A DNA stretch of 6,623 bases, from positions 1-6,623 of the forward strand of contig CAKTFF010000118.1 of assembly GCA_934553185.1 (NCBI GenBank). The letters run 5' to 3'. The DNA is from an uncultured Devosia sp. (GTDB lineage: Bacteria > Pseudomonadota > Alphaproteobacteria > Rhizobiales > Devosiaceae). The notes beneath the pieces were generated by a model, which saw only the letters and a program-made list of their open reading frames with translations, made no database searches and was not told the DNA's origin. The translations under genes were made by a program, and so were the position numbers. This document shows positions 1 to 5,141 of the stretch, in pieces (position 1 is the first letter of the stretch; each line of letters starts with the position of its first letter).

Positions 1-587
1 AGCGAGGTGATCAGCAGCACGCCCACCAGCTTCATGGCGATGGCGATCACCGACGCCATCAGGATCATCAGCACCAACCGGCTTGCTTCGGGCCGCAGAC
101 CCTCCGCCTCGGCCAGTTCCGCGCTAACCGTCGAGGCCAGCAGCGGCCGCCAGGCCAGGATCAAGATGAGGAGGATGGCGATGCCGCCACCATAGATGAT
201 GGCAATGTCCTCGACCGATACGGCGAGAATGTCGCCGAACAGAAAGCCCATGAGGTCGATGCGGACGGTGGACAGAAACCCAACCAGCACCAGCCCGACG
301 GCAAGGGTTGAATGGCTGAGAATGCCGAGCAGCGCGTCGGTGGACAACGTCTGGTGCCGCTGCAGCACGATCAGCGCCCCCGCCACCAGCGCCGCCACCG
401 CAAAGACGCCCAGCGTCATGTTGATCGAGAGGAGAATGGACAGGGCGACGCCCAGAAGCGCCGAATGGGCCATGGTGTCGCCGAAATAGGCCATGCGCCG
501 CCACACCACGAAACAGCCCAGCGGCCCGGTAACCAGGGCAAGGCCGATGCCGGCTACTAGGGCGCGGGAGAAATAATCACCGAACAT
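1..587 (-). CDS. znuB: Zinc ABC transporter permease ZnuB (partial, 3' end beyond left edge)
   Basis: Inner-membrane permease of the ZnuABC zinc importer, which forms the channel through which ZnuA-delivered Zn2+ passes using ATP hydrolysis by ZnuC. The minus frame opens with MFGDYFSRAL and is open for 195 codons to the window edge; family members are about 260-270 residues, so roughly the last quarter is missing. Visible hydrophobic segments lie near residues 8-28, 42-75 (probably two), 92-108, 128-149 and 171-195. The segment RRMAYFGDTMAHSALLGVAL (31-50) is the typical ABC-3 family N-terminal signature, and SAELAEAEG (155-163) is the cytoplasmic loop expected to contact the ATPase. The start is supported by GGAG (plus-strand 597-600) nine bases upstream. 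The gene overlaps the znuC stop by 11 bases, implying translational coupling. An mntB/sitD-type manganese or iron permease is the alternative, but the ZnuA-like partner favours zinc. Confidence 0.93.
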   Translation of the reverse strand, partial: MFGDYFSRALVAGIGLALVTGPLGCFVVWRRMAYFGDTMAHSALLGVALSILLSINMTLGVFAVAALVAGALIVLQRHQTLSTDALLGILSHSTLAVGLVLVGFLSTVRIDLMGFLFGDILAVSVEDIAIIYGGGIAILLILILAWRPLLASTVSAELAEAEGLRPEASRLVLMILMASVIAIAMKLVGVLLITS

Positions 588-1380
588 GGCTGTGCGCTCC
601 GTGATGATGGTGCCCGTGGCTGTGATCCTCGCCAACCACGCAGCCGTCTTCGTGATGCTCGTGATCGTGGTTATGCTCGTAGATCGCCAGTGACCCGGCC
701 CCGCGATCGCCGAACAGCCGCAGATATTCGGGGCTCCTCTTGACAGCCGAAGGCGTGCCCCGGCAGCAAACATGGCCGTTGAGGCAAAGCACCGTGTCGG
801 TTTCGGCCATCACCACATGAAGGTCGTGGGAAATCATCAGAATGCCGCTCGCGGTGGTGTCGCGAATCTGGCGCACCAGCGCGTAAAGCGCAGCTTCTCC
901 AGATAGATCGACGCCCTGAACCGGCTCGTCGAGCACCAGCAGATCAGGCTTGCGGATCGTGGCACGGGCAAACAGCACACGCTGGAACTCGCCGCCCGAC
1001 AATTCCTGCACCGGCGCCTTGAGGAGCCGCGCAGCGCCCACGGCGCCCAGGGCCGCGTCAATTTCGTGCGGCGCATAACGGCCGGTCAGCGTCATCAAAC
1101 GCTCAACCGTCAGCGGCAACGTCCAGTCAATGCTGAGTTTTTGCGGCACATAACCGATGCGCAGGCCCGGGCGGCGGGTCACCGTGCCGCTGGTGGGCTT
1201 GAGGACGCCGGTCACGAGCTTGGCTGTGGTGGATTTGCCCGAACCATTGGGGCCGATCAGCGTGACGATCTCGCCGCGCCTGATCGTTAGGTCAATGCCG
1301 CTAACCAGCGAACGGCGGCCGACGGTGACGCCTGCACCGGCCAGCGTGATCAGCGTTTCTTTTGGTGGATGGGCAATCAT
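577..1380 (-). CDS. znuC: Zinc ABC transporter ATP-binding protein ZnuC with His-rich C-terminal tail
   Basis: Cytoplasmic ATPase of the ZnuABC importer, 267 residues. Visible ABC motifs in order: Walker A GPNGSGKST (43-51), Q-loop Q80, signature LSGGEFQRV (127-135), Walker B LLVLDEP (147-153, catalytic E152) and H-switch ISHD with H185. The C-terminus (236-265) carries 13 histidines, including a run of four, mixed with acidic residues. This tail lies beyond the core ABC domain and may bind Zn2+, possibly as a sensor or reservoir (inference). The frame stays open far upstream, antisense to znuA, but homology to ABC proteins begins right after MIAHPPKETL, so I place the start at 1380; an in-frame ATG at 1413 is less likely. 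The SD is weak. znuB follows with an 11-base overlap and znuA is divergent, the common alphaproteobacterial znu layout. Regulation is probably by Zur through the shared gap. Confidence 0.95.
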   Translation of the reverse strand: MIAHPPKETLITLAGAGVTVGRRSLVSGIDLTIRRGEIVTLIGPNGSGKSTTAKLVTGVLKPTSGTVTRRPGLRIGYVPQKLSIDWTLPLTVERLMTLTGRYAPHEIDAALGAVGAARLLKAPVQELSGGEFQRVLFARATIRKPDLLVLDEPVQGVDLSGEAALYALVRQIRDTTASGILMISHDLHVVMAETDTVLCLNGHVCCRGTPSAVKRSPEYLRLFGDRGAGSLAIYEHNHDHEHHEDGCVVGEDHSHGHHHHGAHSHVR

Positions 1381-1420
1381 GGCGGTCTCAAATCGGAGGC
1401 AGTGGCGGCACATGGGGCAC

Positions 1421-1450
1421 TTGACGCTGATCAATACGTTATAGCATAAC
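1421..1450 (+). promoter_or_regulatory. Candidate znuA promoter, overlapping a candidate znuC -10
   Basis: TTGACG (1421-1426) and CATAAC (1445-1450) are separated by 18 bases and resemble a sigma70-type -35/-10 pair reading toward znuA. On the opposite strand TATAAC (plus 1438-1443) is a five-of-six match to a -10 for znuC, though no good -35 accompanies it. Both -10 elements lie inside the first Zur-like palindrome, so a bound repressor would block both directions. This is from inspection only. Confidence 0.35.
1438..1450. promoter_or_regulatory. Zur-like operator box 1
   Basis: GTTAT-AGC-ATAAC is a perfect inverted repeat with 5-base arms and a 3-base centre. It lies in the divergent znuC/znuA gap. 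Zur operators in alphaproteobacteria are AT-rich palindromes containing GTTAT...ATAAC-type arms, so the sequence, its AT-richness against a GC-rich background and its position all fit. The assignment to Zur rather than another Fur-family regulator is inferred. Confidence 0.65.
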
Positions 1451-1462
1451 ACCGCGGCAAGC

Positions 1463-1475
1463 GTAATAACATAAC
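1463..1475. promoter_or_regulatory. Zur-like operator box 2 (imperfect)
   Basis: GTAAT-AAC-ATAAC repeats the arrangement of box 1 with one base changed in the left arm. The centres of the two boxes (1444 and 1469) are 25 bases apart. Box 2 lies between the candidate znuA -10 and the znuA start, and upstream of the candidate znuC -10. It may be a second dimer site of lower affinity; this is inferred from similarity to box 1. Confidence 0.5.
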
Positions 1476-1509
1476 AGTGCCTACACTGTTCGACCAGAAA
1501 GTGCTGCCC

Positions 1510-2544
1510 ATGAAACTGCCCGTCTTTGCCGGTCTCCTCGCAACGTCGCTGTTGACCTCCACTGCCATGGCCGCACCGAATGTGGTGGCCTCGATCAAGC
1601 CGGTGCATTCGCTGGTCGCGGCGGTGATGGAAGGCGTGGGTGAACCCACGCTGATTGTCAAAGGCTCTGCGTCGCCCCACACATATGCGTTGCGCCCCTC
1701 CGATGCCGGCGCGCTGGAAGCGGCAGACATCGTGTTCTGGACCGGGCATGGCATGGAACTGTTTTTGGCCGATGCGCTCGACACGCTCGCGCCTGAAGCA
1801 ACGCTGGTGGAACTGGCTGAAGCGCCCGGCCTGACGCTGCTGCCGGTGCGCGAAGGCGGGGCCTTCGAGGCACATGAGCATGAAGGGGAGGCGCATGATC
1901 ATGAAGGGGAAGAAGCGCATGAACATGCCCATGAGGATGCCCACGAGCATGAGGCGGAAGCCCATGATCATGCTGATGACGAAGCGCACGAGCATGCCGA
2001 ACCAGCGGGTAAACACGACCACGAGCACGACGAAGGCGATATGCACTTCTGGCTCGATCCGCAAAATGCCAAGCTGATGGTGGAGGACATTGCCAGAACC
2101 CTGTCCGAGGCCGATCCCGAAAACGCCGCTGCCTATGCGGCCAACGCCCAGGCGCAAGGGGAAAAGCTCGATGCGCTGGAGGCCGAGCTTAGGCAAACCC
2201 TGGCGCCGGTGGCTGACCGCCCCTTTGTGGTCTTTCACGATGCGTACCAGTATTTTGAGCAGCGCTTTGGGCTGACTGTTGCCGGCTCGGTCACCGTTTC
2301 GCCCGAAGTGGCACCCGGCGCTGCCCGCATCGATGAATTGCGTGCCAAGGTGGCCACGCTTGATGCCGCCTGCATTTTTGCCGAGCCCAATTTCGAGCCC
2401 GCCGTGGTCGCCACCATTGCCGAAGGCAGCGGCACCCAGACCGGTGTACTTGATCCGGAAGGCGGCGCTCTGACCGAGGGGATCAACCTTTATCCCAACC
2501 TGCTTCGGGGTCTGGCCACCAGCCTTGTTGATTGCCTCGACTAG
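1510..2544 (+). CDS. znuA: Periplasmic zinc-binding protein ZnuA
   Basis: Captures Zn2+ in the periplasm and hands it to ZnuB. The 344-residue product opens with a Sec signal peptide (MKLPVFAGLL, hydrophobic to about residue 18, probable cleavage after AMA at 19-21). Likely metal ligands by family comparison are H57 (ASPHTYALRPSD), H179 (DMHFWLDP), H243 (VFHDAYQYF) and D315 (LDPEGG). C288 and C342 are 54 residues apart, matching the conserved disulfide of ZnuA proteins. Between the first two ligands sits a long acidic/His-rich loop (about 117-178) with 16 histidines, a ZnuA hallmark that manganese-binding relatives usually lack. I chose the ATG at 1510 because it places the signal peptide at the N-terminus; a GTG at 1477 would add 11 residues and abuts the second operator box. 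The SD is weak (AGAAAG, 1496-1501). It is divergent from znuCB and probably Zur-repressed. Confidence 0.95.
   Translation: MKLPVFAGLLATSLLTSTAMAAPNVVASIKPVHSLVAAVMEGVGEPTLIVKGSASPHTYALRPSDAGALEAADIVFWTGHGMELFLADALDTLAPEATLVELAEAPGLTLLPVREGGAFEAHEHEGEAHDHEGEEAHEHAHEDAHEHEAEAHDHADDEAHEHAEPAGKHDHEHDEGDMHFWLDPQNAKLMVEDIARTLSEADPENAAAYAANAQAQGEKLDALEAELRQTLAPVADRPFVVFHDAYQYFEQRFGLTVAGSVTVSPEVAPGAARIDELRAKVATLDAACIFAEPNFEPAVVATIAEGSGTQTGVLDPEGGALTEGINLYPNLLRGLATSLVDCLD
1870..2028 (+). repeat. Degenerate His/Glu-rich repeat region inside znuA
   Basis: Residues 121-173 of ZnuA are built from irregular copies of short units such as AHEHEGEAHDHEGE, AHEHAHEDAHEHEAE and AHDHADDEAHEH. At DNA level, segments such as GCATGATCATGAAGG and CCCATGATCATGCTG recur. 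The pattern suggests growth by local duplication, so length variation between related strains is expected. The region encodes the flexible metal-collecting loop. Confidence 0.75.
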
Positions 2545-2550
2545 CTCCTC

Positions 2551-2579
2551 CGAGGGGTCGCTACTTGAGCGGCCCCTTG
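2551..2579. terminator. Hairpin between convergent znuA and the DUF486 gene
   Basis: CGAGGGGTCGCT (2551-2562) and AGCGGCCCCTTG (2568-2579) form a 12-base-pair stem with two G.U wobbles and a 5-base loop. It starts 7 bases after the znuA stop and covers the stop codon of the opposing gene, so it could serve transcripts from both sides. Neither side has a clear run of U after the stem, so intrinsic termination would be inefficient; it may instead protect mRNA 3' ends. Confidence 0.5.
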
Positions 2580-2917
2580 AAGATAAAGAACGCGCCAAGG
2601 CCGATCAGCGCAAAACCTACGCCATGATTGAGCGTTAGCTTTTCGCCGAAATAGAACACGGTGAACACGGCAAAGACCGAAAGGGATATCACCTCTTGAA
2701 TGGTCTTAAGCTCGGACGGCGAGTAAACCGCTTCCCCGATCCGGTTGGCGGGAACGGCTAGCCAATACTCGAAAAACGCGATGCCCCAACTGACCAGAAC
2801 GGCAACCCACAGCGCCGAGCTGGGCCATTTCAAATGCCCGTACCAGGCAAAGGTCATGAACACATTGGACGCGACCAGCAGTCCGATCGGCGCCAGCGTG
2901 GCGAAATTGAAGCCCAT
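2561..2917 (-). CDS. DUF486 / DMT-superfamily small membrane protein
   Basis: A 118-residue integral membrane protein with four hydrophobic segments near residues 6-25, 34-54, 74-91 and 97-114. Motifs FAWYGHLK (23-30), NRIGEAVYSPSELKTIQEVI (58-77) and FFIFKGPLK (110-118) match the DUF486 (DMT_6) family, which belongs to the drug/metabolite transporter superfamily. Its size is like that of small multidrug resistance proteins, so it may act as a dimer. No substrate is known for the family. Its TAGGA upstream, made from the stop codon of the DUF2164 gene, provides an SD seven bases before the ATG; the 9-base gap indicates one transcript and coupled translation. It converges on znuA. Confidence 0.85.
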   Translation of the reverse strand: MGFNFATLAPIGLLVASNVFMTFAWYGHLKWPSSALWVAVLVSWGIAFFEYWLAVPANRIGEAVYSPSELKTIQEVISLSVFAVFTVFYFGEKLTLNHGVGFALIGLGAFFIFKGPLK

Positions 2918-2926
2918 TGATCTGTC

Positions 2927-3181
2927 CTAGCGCAGGTGCCGCGTCTTCTGCTCAAGCGCATAGAGATCGTCATGCAGGCTGTCCATGCGTGTCTTGAGCG
3001 CCGCCTGGGCATCATAAACGCCGCGATTATAGAAGTAGCCGCCCATCCGCTCGGCGAAGAAGGCCATCAGCATTTCCGCCGGCATGGCGCCGATGTCGCT
3101 GTCGAGCTCGTTGCGGAAGTAATCCTGGATTTCGCCAACAATGGCTTTGGTCTCGTCCTTGCTGAACGTGATGGGCTTCAT
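2927..3181 (-). CDS. DUF2164 family protein
   Basis: A small soluble protein of 84 residues, charged and mainly helical by appearance. The segment MLMAFFAERMGGYFYNRGVY (37-56) followed by DA is the recognisable DUF2164 core, with the FYNRGVYDA stretch at 50-58. The family has no established function. There is no signal peptide, membrane segment or metal motif. The start is well supported: AAGGAG lies seven bases upstream on the minus strand. It is the first gene of a two-gene unit with the DUF486 membrane protein, and is divergent from the exported protein at 3278, with 96 bases between the two starts. The context gives no further clue to its role. Confidence 0.85.
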   Translation of the reverse strand: MKPITFSKDETKAIVGEIQDYFRNELDSDIGAMPAEMLMAFFAERMGGYFYNRGVYDAQAALKTRMDSLHDDLYALEQKTRHLR

Positions 3182-3277
3182 GGATCAACTCCTTCATCGG
3201 GCGTTCATACGGCGAGTCGCAGCTTGATCACTGTGCGGATCTGCAACAAAATCGAAGCTTCGGAGGAGTTCAATGCC

Positions 3278-3913
3278 ATGCTTGCCCGCCCAACCCTTTT
3301 GACATTCCTCGCCATGATGGCCATGCCGGTCTTCGCGCAGGATGTGACCGAACCGGTGAACTGCACCGGCGCGTTCGGTGCTGACAGCTCCGAAGCAGTG
3401 TTGATCGAGACCTTTGGCCAGGAAAACGTTGTCACCGGCCAGGTTCCAGGTCCCGAGGGGATGACCTATCTTGCCACCACGGTTTACGGCGACGATCCCG
3501 CTCGGCGCATGGAGTTCGCCTGGTTCAACGAAGAAACGATGAGCCAGCTCAGCGCGGTCGAACTCGCCCCTGGGCAGGCCGGCCCGGGTGGCCTGCGCAT
3601 CGGCATGAGCGTCGCCGAAGTAGAGGCGATCAATCGCGAGCCCTTCACCGTGGGTGGTTTCTGGTGGGACTATGGCGGCTATGCCAGCTTCGAAACGGGC
3701 GCGCTGGCCGGCCCCTTGCCGGGGAACTGCTTTGTGTCCCTGCGCTTTTCGCCCGCTGAGGAAACCCCGGCCGGCATCGACCTCGATGCCATTGCCGGCG
3801 AGGTGATCATCCCGTCGGACGCCGAGGTGCTCCAGCTGGCGGACACAAAAGTGACCAATATGAGCCTGGGCTATGCGCTGGACGAGCCGCTTGAGCAGAA
3901 CGCGGCGGATTGA
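3278..3913 (+). CDS. Exported hypothetical protein with two cysteines
   Basis: Not recognised as a named family. The 211-residue product begins with a convincing Sec signal peptide: MLARPTLLTFLAMMAMPVFA, cleavage probably after residue 20, leaving a mature protein of about 191 residues starting QDV. The mature part has just two cysteines, C29 (VNCTGAFG) and C151 (GNCFVSLRF), probably a disulfide in the periplasm. The centre carries GLRIGMSVAEVEAINREPF (105-123), then GGFWWDYGG (126-134); the GMSVAEV piece resembles the short helix motif of SmpA/BamE-like periplasmic folds, only a weak hint. It is acidic and has no metal-binding cluster. The start at 3278 has a strong SD (GGAGGAG, 3262-3268, nine bases away); an ATG at 3273 is out of frame. 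Its stop is 31 bases before the riboswitch, with no evident terminator between. Confidence 0.8.
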   Translation: MLARPTLLTFLAMMAMPVFAQDVTEPVNCTGAFGADSSEAVLIETFGQENVVTGQVPGPEGMTYLATTVYGDDPARRMEFAWFNEETMSQLSAVELAPGQAGPGGLRIGMSVAEVEAINREPFTVGGFWWDYGGYASFETGALAGPLPGNCFVSLRFSPAEETPAGIDLDAIAGEVIIPSDAEVLQLADTKVTNMSLGYALDEPLEQNAAD

Positions 3914-3938
3914 CCGGGGCGGGGTGAAGGCGTAACGC
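3910..3938 (+). promoter_or_regulatory. Candidate promoter for the riboswitch-led cobalt operon
   Basis: TTGACC (3910-3915, five of six bases of a -35) overlaps the stop codon of the upstream gene. Seventeen bases later is TAACGC (3933-3938), a poor -10. A start about seven bases downstream would fall near 3945, exactly where the first base-paired stem of the riboswitch begins. The coincidence supports it, the weak -10 does not. The alternative is readthrough from the upstream gene. Confidence 0.35.
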
Positions 3939-3944
3939 TGATCG

Positions 3945-4135
3945 GTGTACTGGTTCCCCGCGTCCGGATGGGCAAGGGGATCAAAAGGGAACACGGCGAG
4001 GCGTACCCAAAAGGGACCGAATCCGTGGCTGCCCCCGCAACTGTGAGCGGTGCGGGCCTCTCTCATGCCACTGGCGCAAGCCGGGAAGGCGAGGGGCCCG
4101 GCAATCACCGCAAGCCAGGAGACCTGCCAGTGCAC
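3945..4135 (+). promoter_or_regulatory. Cobalamin (B12) riboswitch aptamer
   Basis: Leader RNA element that binds a cobalamin, usually adenosylcobalamin, and lowers expression of downstream genes. The closing stem is 3945-3953 (GTGTACTGG) with 4127-4135 (CCAGTGCAC), nine pairs with one G.U. Next are a hairpin at 3955-3959/3976-3980 (TCCCC/GGGGA), AAAAGGGAA (3983-3991), the conserved core AATCCGTGGCTGCCCCCGCA (4020-4039) continuing ACTGTGAGCGG, and the B12 box GCCACTGGCGCAAGCCGGGA (4067-4086) followed by AGG. The typical ending AAGCCAGGAGACCTGCC is present. All hallmark segments are in the right order and the element looks intact. It sits upstream of cbtB-cbtA-cobW-cobN, the context expected for feedback on cobalt uptake and cobalt insertion. 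A protein reading frame runs through it but is incidental. Confidence 0.96.
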
Positions 4136-4166
4136 GAGCCGGGCGCAAAGCCCACAACTATTCCGC

Positions 4167-4179
4167 GCACGGAGGGTGC
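4167..4179 (+). promoter_or_regulatory. Hairpin presenting the cbtB Shine-Dalgarno sequence
   Basis: GCAC (4167-4170) and GTGC (4176-4179) can pair and leave GGAGG (4171-4175), the cbtB ribosome-binding site, as the loop. The cbtB ATG follows at 4184. A second small hairpin, GGGC-GCAAA-GCCC (4141-4153), lies between the aptamer and this element. Neither has a trailing U run, so the switch more likely acts on translation than on termination. The exact ON/OFF pairing cannot be settled by eye. Confidence 0.45.
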
Positions 4180-4183
4180 TGCC

Positions 4184-4378
4184 ATGAATACGACCACGAC
4201 GACGCCTCTTTCTTCCACTGCTGTTCCGACGCTCTCGATTTCCCAGCGGCTCCTTGCCGGTTCGCTGGCGCTGATGCTTGGCCTGACCTTGCTGGTCGGC
4301 ACCGGCTTTGCCGGTGATTTCCGCCTGCATAACGGCGCCCACGACACCCGCCACGCCATGGGTTTCCCCTGCCACTAA
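4184..4378 (+). CDS. cbtB: CbtB, small subunit of predicted cobalt transporter
   Basis: A 64-residue protein with one membrane segment (about 22-43) after a Thr/Ser-rich N-terminus. The C-terminal tail HNGAHDTRHAMGFPCH (49-64) is the CbtB hallmark; H49, H53, H57, C63 and H64 are candidate cobalt ligands. CbtB and CbtA were proposed as a cobalt uptake system from their constant linkage to B12 riboswitches and cobalamin genes; the transport mechanism is poorly characterised. The start follows GGAGGG (4171-4176) by seven bases. The frame is open further upstream through the riboswitch, but no family residues occur there. It is first in the operon, 25 bases ahead of cbtA, and expected to be repressed by cobalamin through the leader. 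Confidence 0.93.
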   Translation: MNTTTTTPLSSTAVPTLSISQRLLAGSLALMLGLTLLVGTGFAGDFRLHNGAHDTRHAMGFPCH

Positions 4379-4403
4379 GGCAGGCGAGCAATCGAGACAT
4401 ATC

Positions 4404-5141
4404 ATGATCCGCAATCTGTTTGCCGCTGCGCTTCTCGCAGCCCTTTGTGCTGGCCTGGTCACAGCCGCGCTCCAGCATTTCCGCGTCACACCGCTCATTC
4501 TTCAGGCCGAAAGCTTTGAAGGCGAAGGCGGCCACAGCCACGGCACGGAAGCCGTCGCCCTTGTCCATGCCGAAGGCACGGCCGACCACAGCCACGCCGC
4601 CGACGAATGGGCGCCCCAGGATGGCTTCGAACGCACGGCTTATACGGTGCTCGCGACCGTGTTCGCCGCTGCCGGCTTTGCCTTCGTGATCGGGGCGGTG
4701 TCCATGTTTGCCAACCTGCCCATTACTTCGGGAAATGGCGTGCTGTGGGGCGTGGCCGGGTTCCTGGCCTTTTCGCTGGCGCCCGCCTATGGGCTTGCTC
4801 CCGAACTGCCCGGCATGGCGGCTGCAGATCTCGGCGCCCGTCAACTGTGGTGGGTTGGCACGGCACTGGCCACCGGGGGCGCCATGCTCCTTCTGGCAAA
4901 GCGGCGCGCCGGCTGGGCCTTTGCCGTTGCCCTTGCGCTGATTGCTGCGCCTCACATCATCGGCGCTCCCGCTGCACCCGATGAGCCAAGCGCCGTGCCC
5001 GCTCATCTTGCGGCCGCATTTGCCGCCACGACTTTGGGCACGTCCCTCGTGTTCTGGCTGATCTTGGGCACCGTGTTCGGCAAGCTCAACGACCATTTCG
5101 CGCGCCGCAGCGCCGCTCTTCCCGCCGGAGTTCCTGCATGA
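4404..5141 (+). CDS. cbtA: CbtA, membrane subunit of predicted cobalt transporter
   Basis: Inner-membrane protein of 245 residues. Hydrophobic segments appear near residues 5-24, 79-101, 112-131, 149-165, 170-188 and 204-225. A loop between the first two holds GHSHG (43-47) and DHSHA (61-65), with five histidines in all (44, 46, 55, 62, 64), likely facing the periplasm and gathering Co2+ (inference). The motif FRVTPLILQAESFE (26-39) is typical of CbtA N-termini. I start at the ATG at 4404, preceded by a weak GAG SD; opening the frame earlier would run into cbtB. It partners CbtB for cobalt entry. Its stop overlaps the cobW start as ATGA, so cobalt import and cobalt chaperoning are translationally coupled. 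Confidence 0.93.
   Translation: MIRNLFAAALLAALCAGLVTAALQHFRVTPLILQAESFEGEGGHSHGTEAVALVHAEGTADHSHAADEWAPQDGFERTAYTVLATVFAAAGFAFVIGAVSMFANLPITSGNGVLWGVAGFLAFSLAPAYGLAPELPGMAAADLGARQLWWVGTALATGGAMLLLAKRRAGWAFAVALALIAAPHIIGAPAAPDEPSAVPAHLAAAFAATTLGTSLVFWLILGTVFGKLNDHFARRSAALPAGVPA

Noticed and set aside
1477..1509. GTG at 1477 as an earlier start for znuA.
   Set aside because: It directly abuts the second operator box, has no SD, and would put 11 residues before an otherwise well-formed signal peptide.
1381..2598. The znuC frame stays open for 1.2 kb upstream, antisense to znuA, giving an apparent 673-residue protein.
   Set aside because: ABC-protein similarity begins at about 1380, the extension is the mirror of a strongly coded znuA, and the shared operator would fall inside it. 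It is a by-product of GC-rich codon use.
3914..3961. GCGGGG (3919-3924) could pair with CCCCGC (3956-3961) as an alternative to the first riboswitch hairpin.
   Set aside because: The segment probably lies upstream of the RNA start, and short G/C runs pair by chance in such GC-rich sequence.
3968..4183. In-frame extension of cbtB back through the riboswitch.
   Set aside because: The RNA motifs explain this stretch; CbtB family residues and a strong SD begin only at 4171-4184.
3194..4498. Long minus-strand open frame (434 codons) opposite the exported protein, riboswitch and cbtB.
   Set aside because: It runs antisense through the riboswitch and two supported genes, and its translation lacks any recognisable domain or hydrophobic pattern.
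4158..5096. Minus-strand open frame opposite cbtA (312 codons).
   Set aside because: It is a shadow of cbtA, whose membrane segments and CbtA motifs are clear, and it has no family features of its own.
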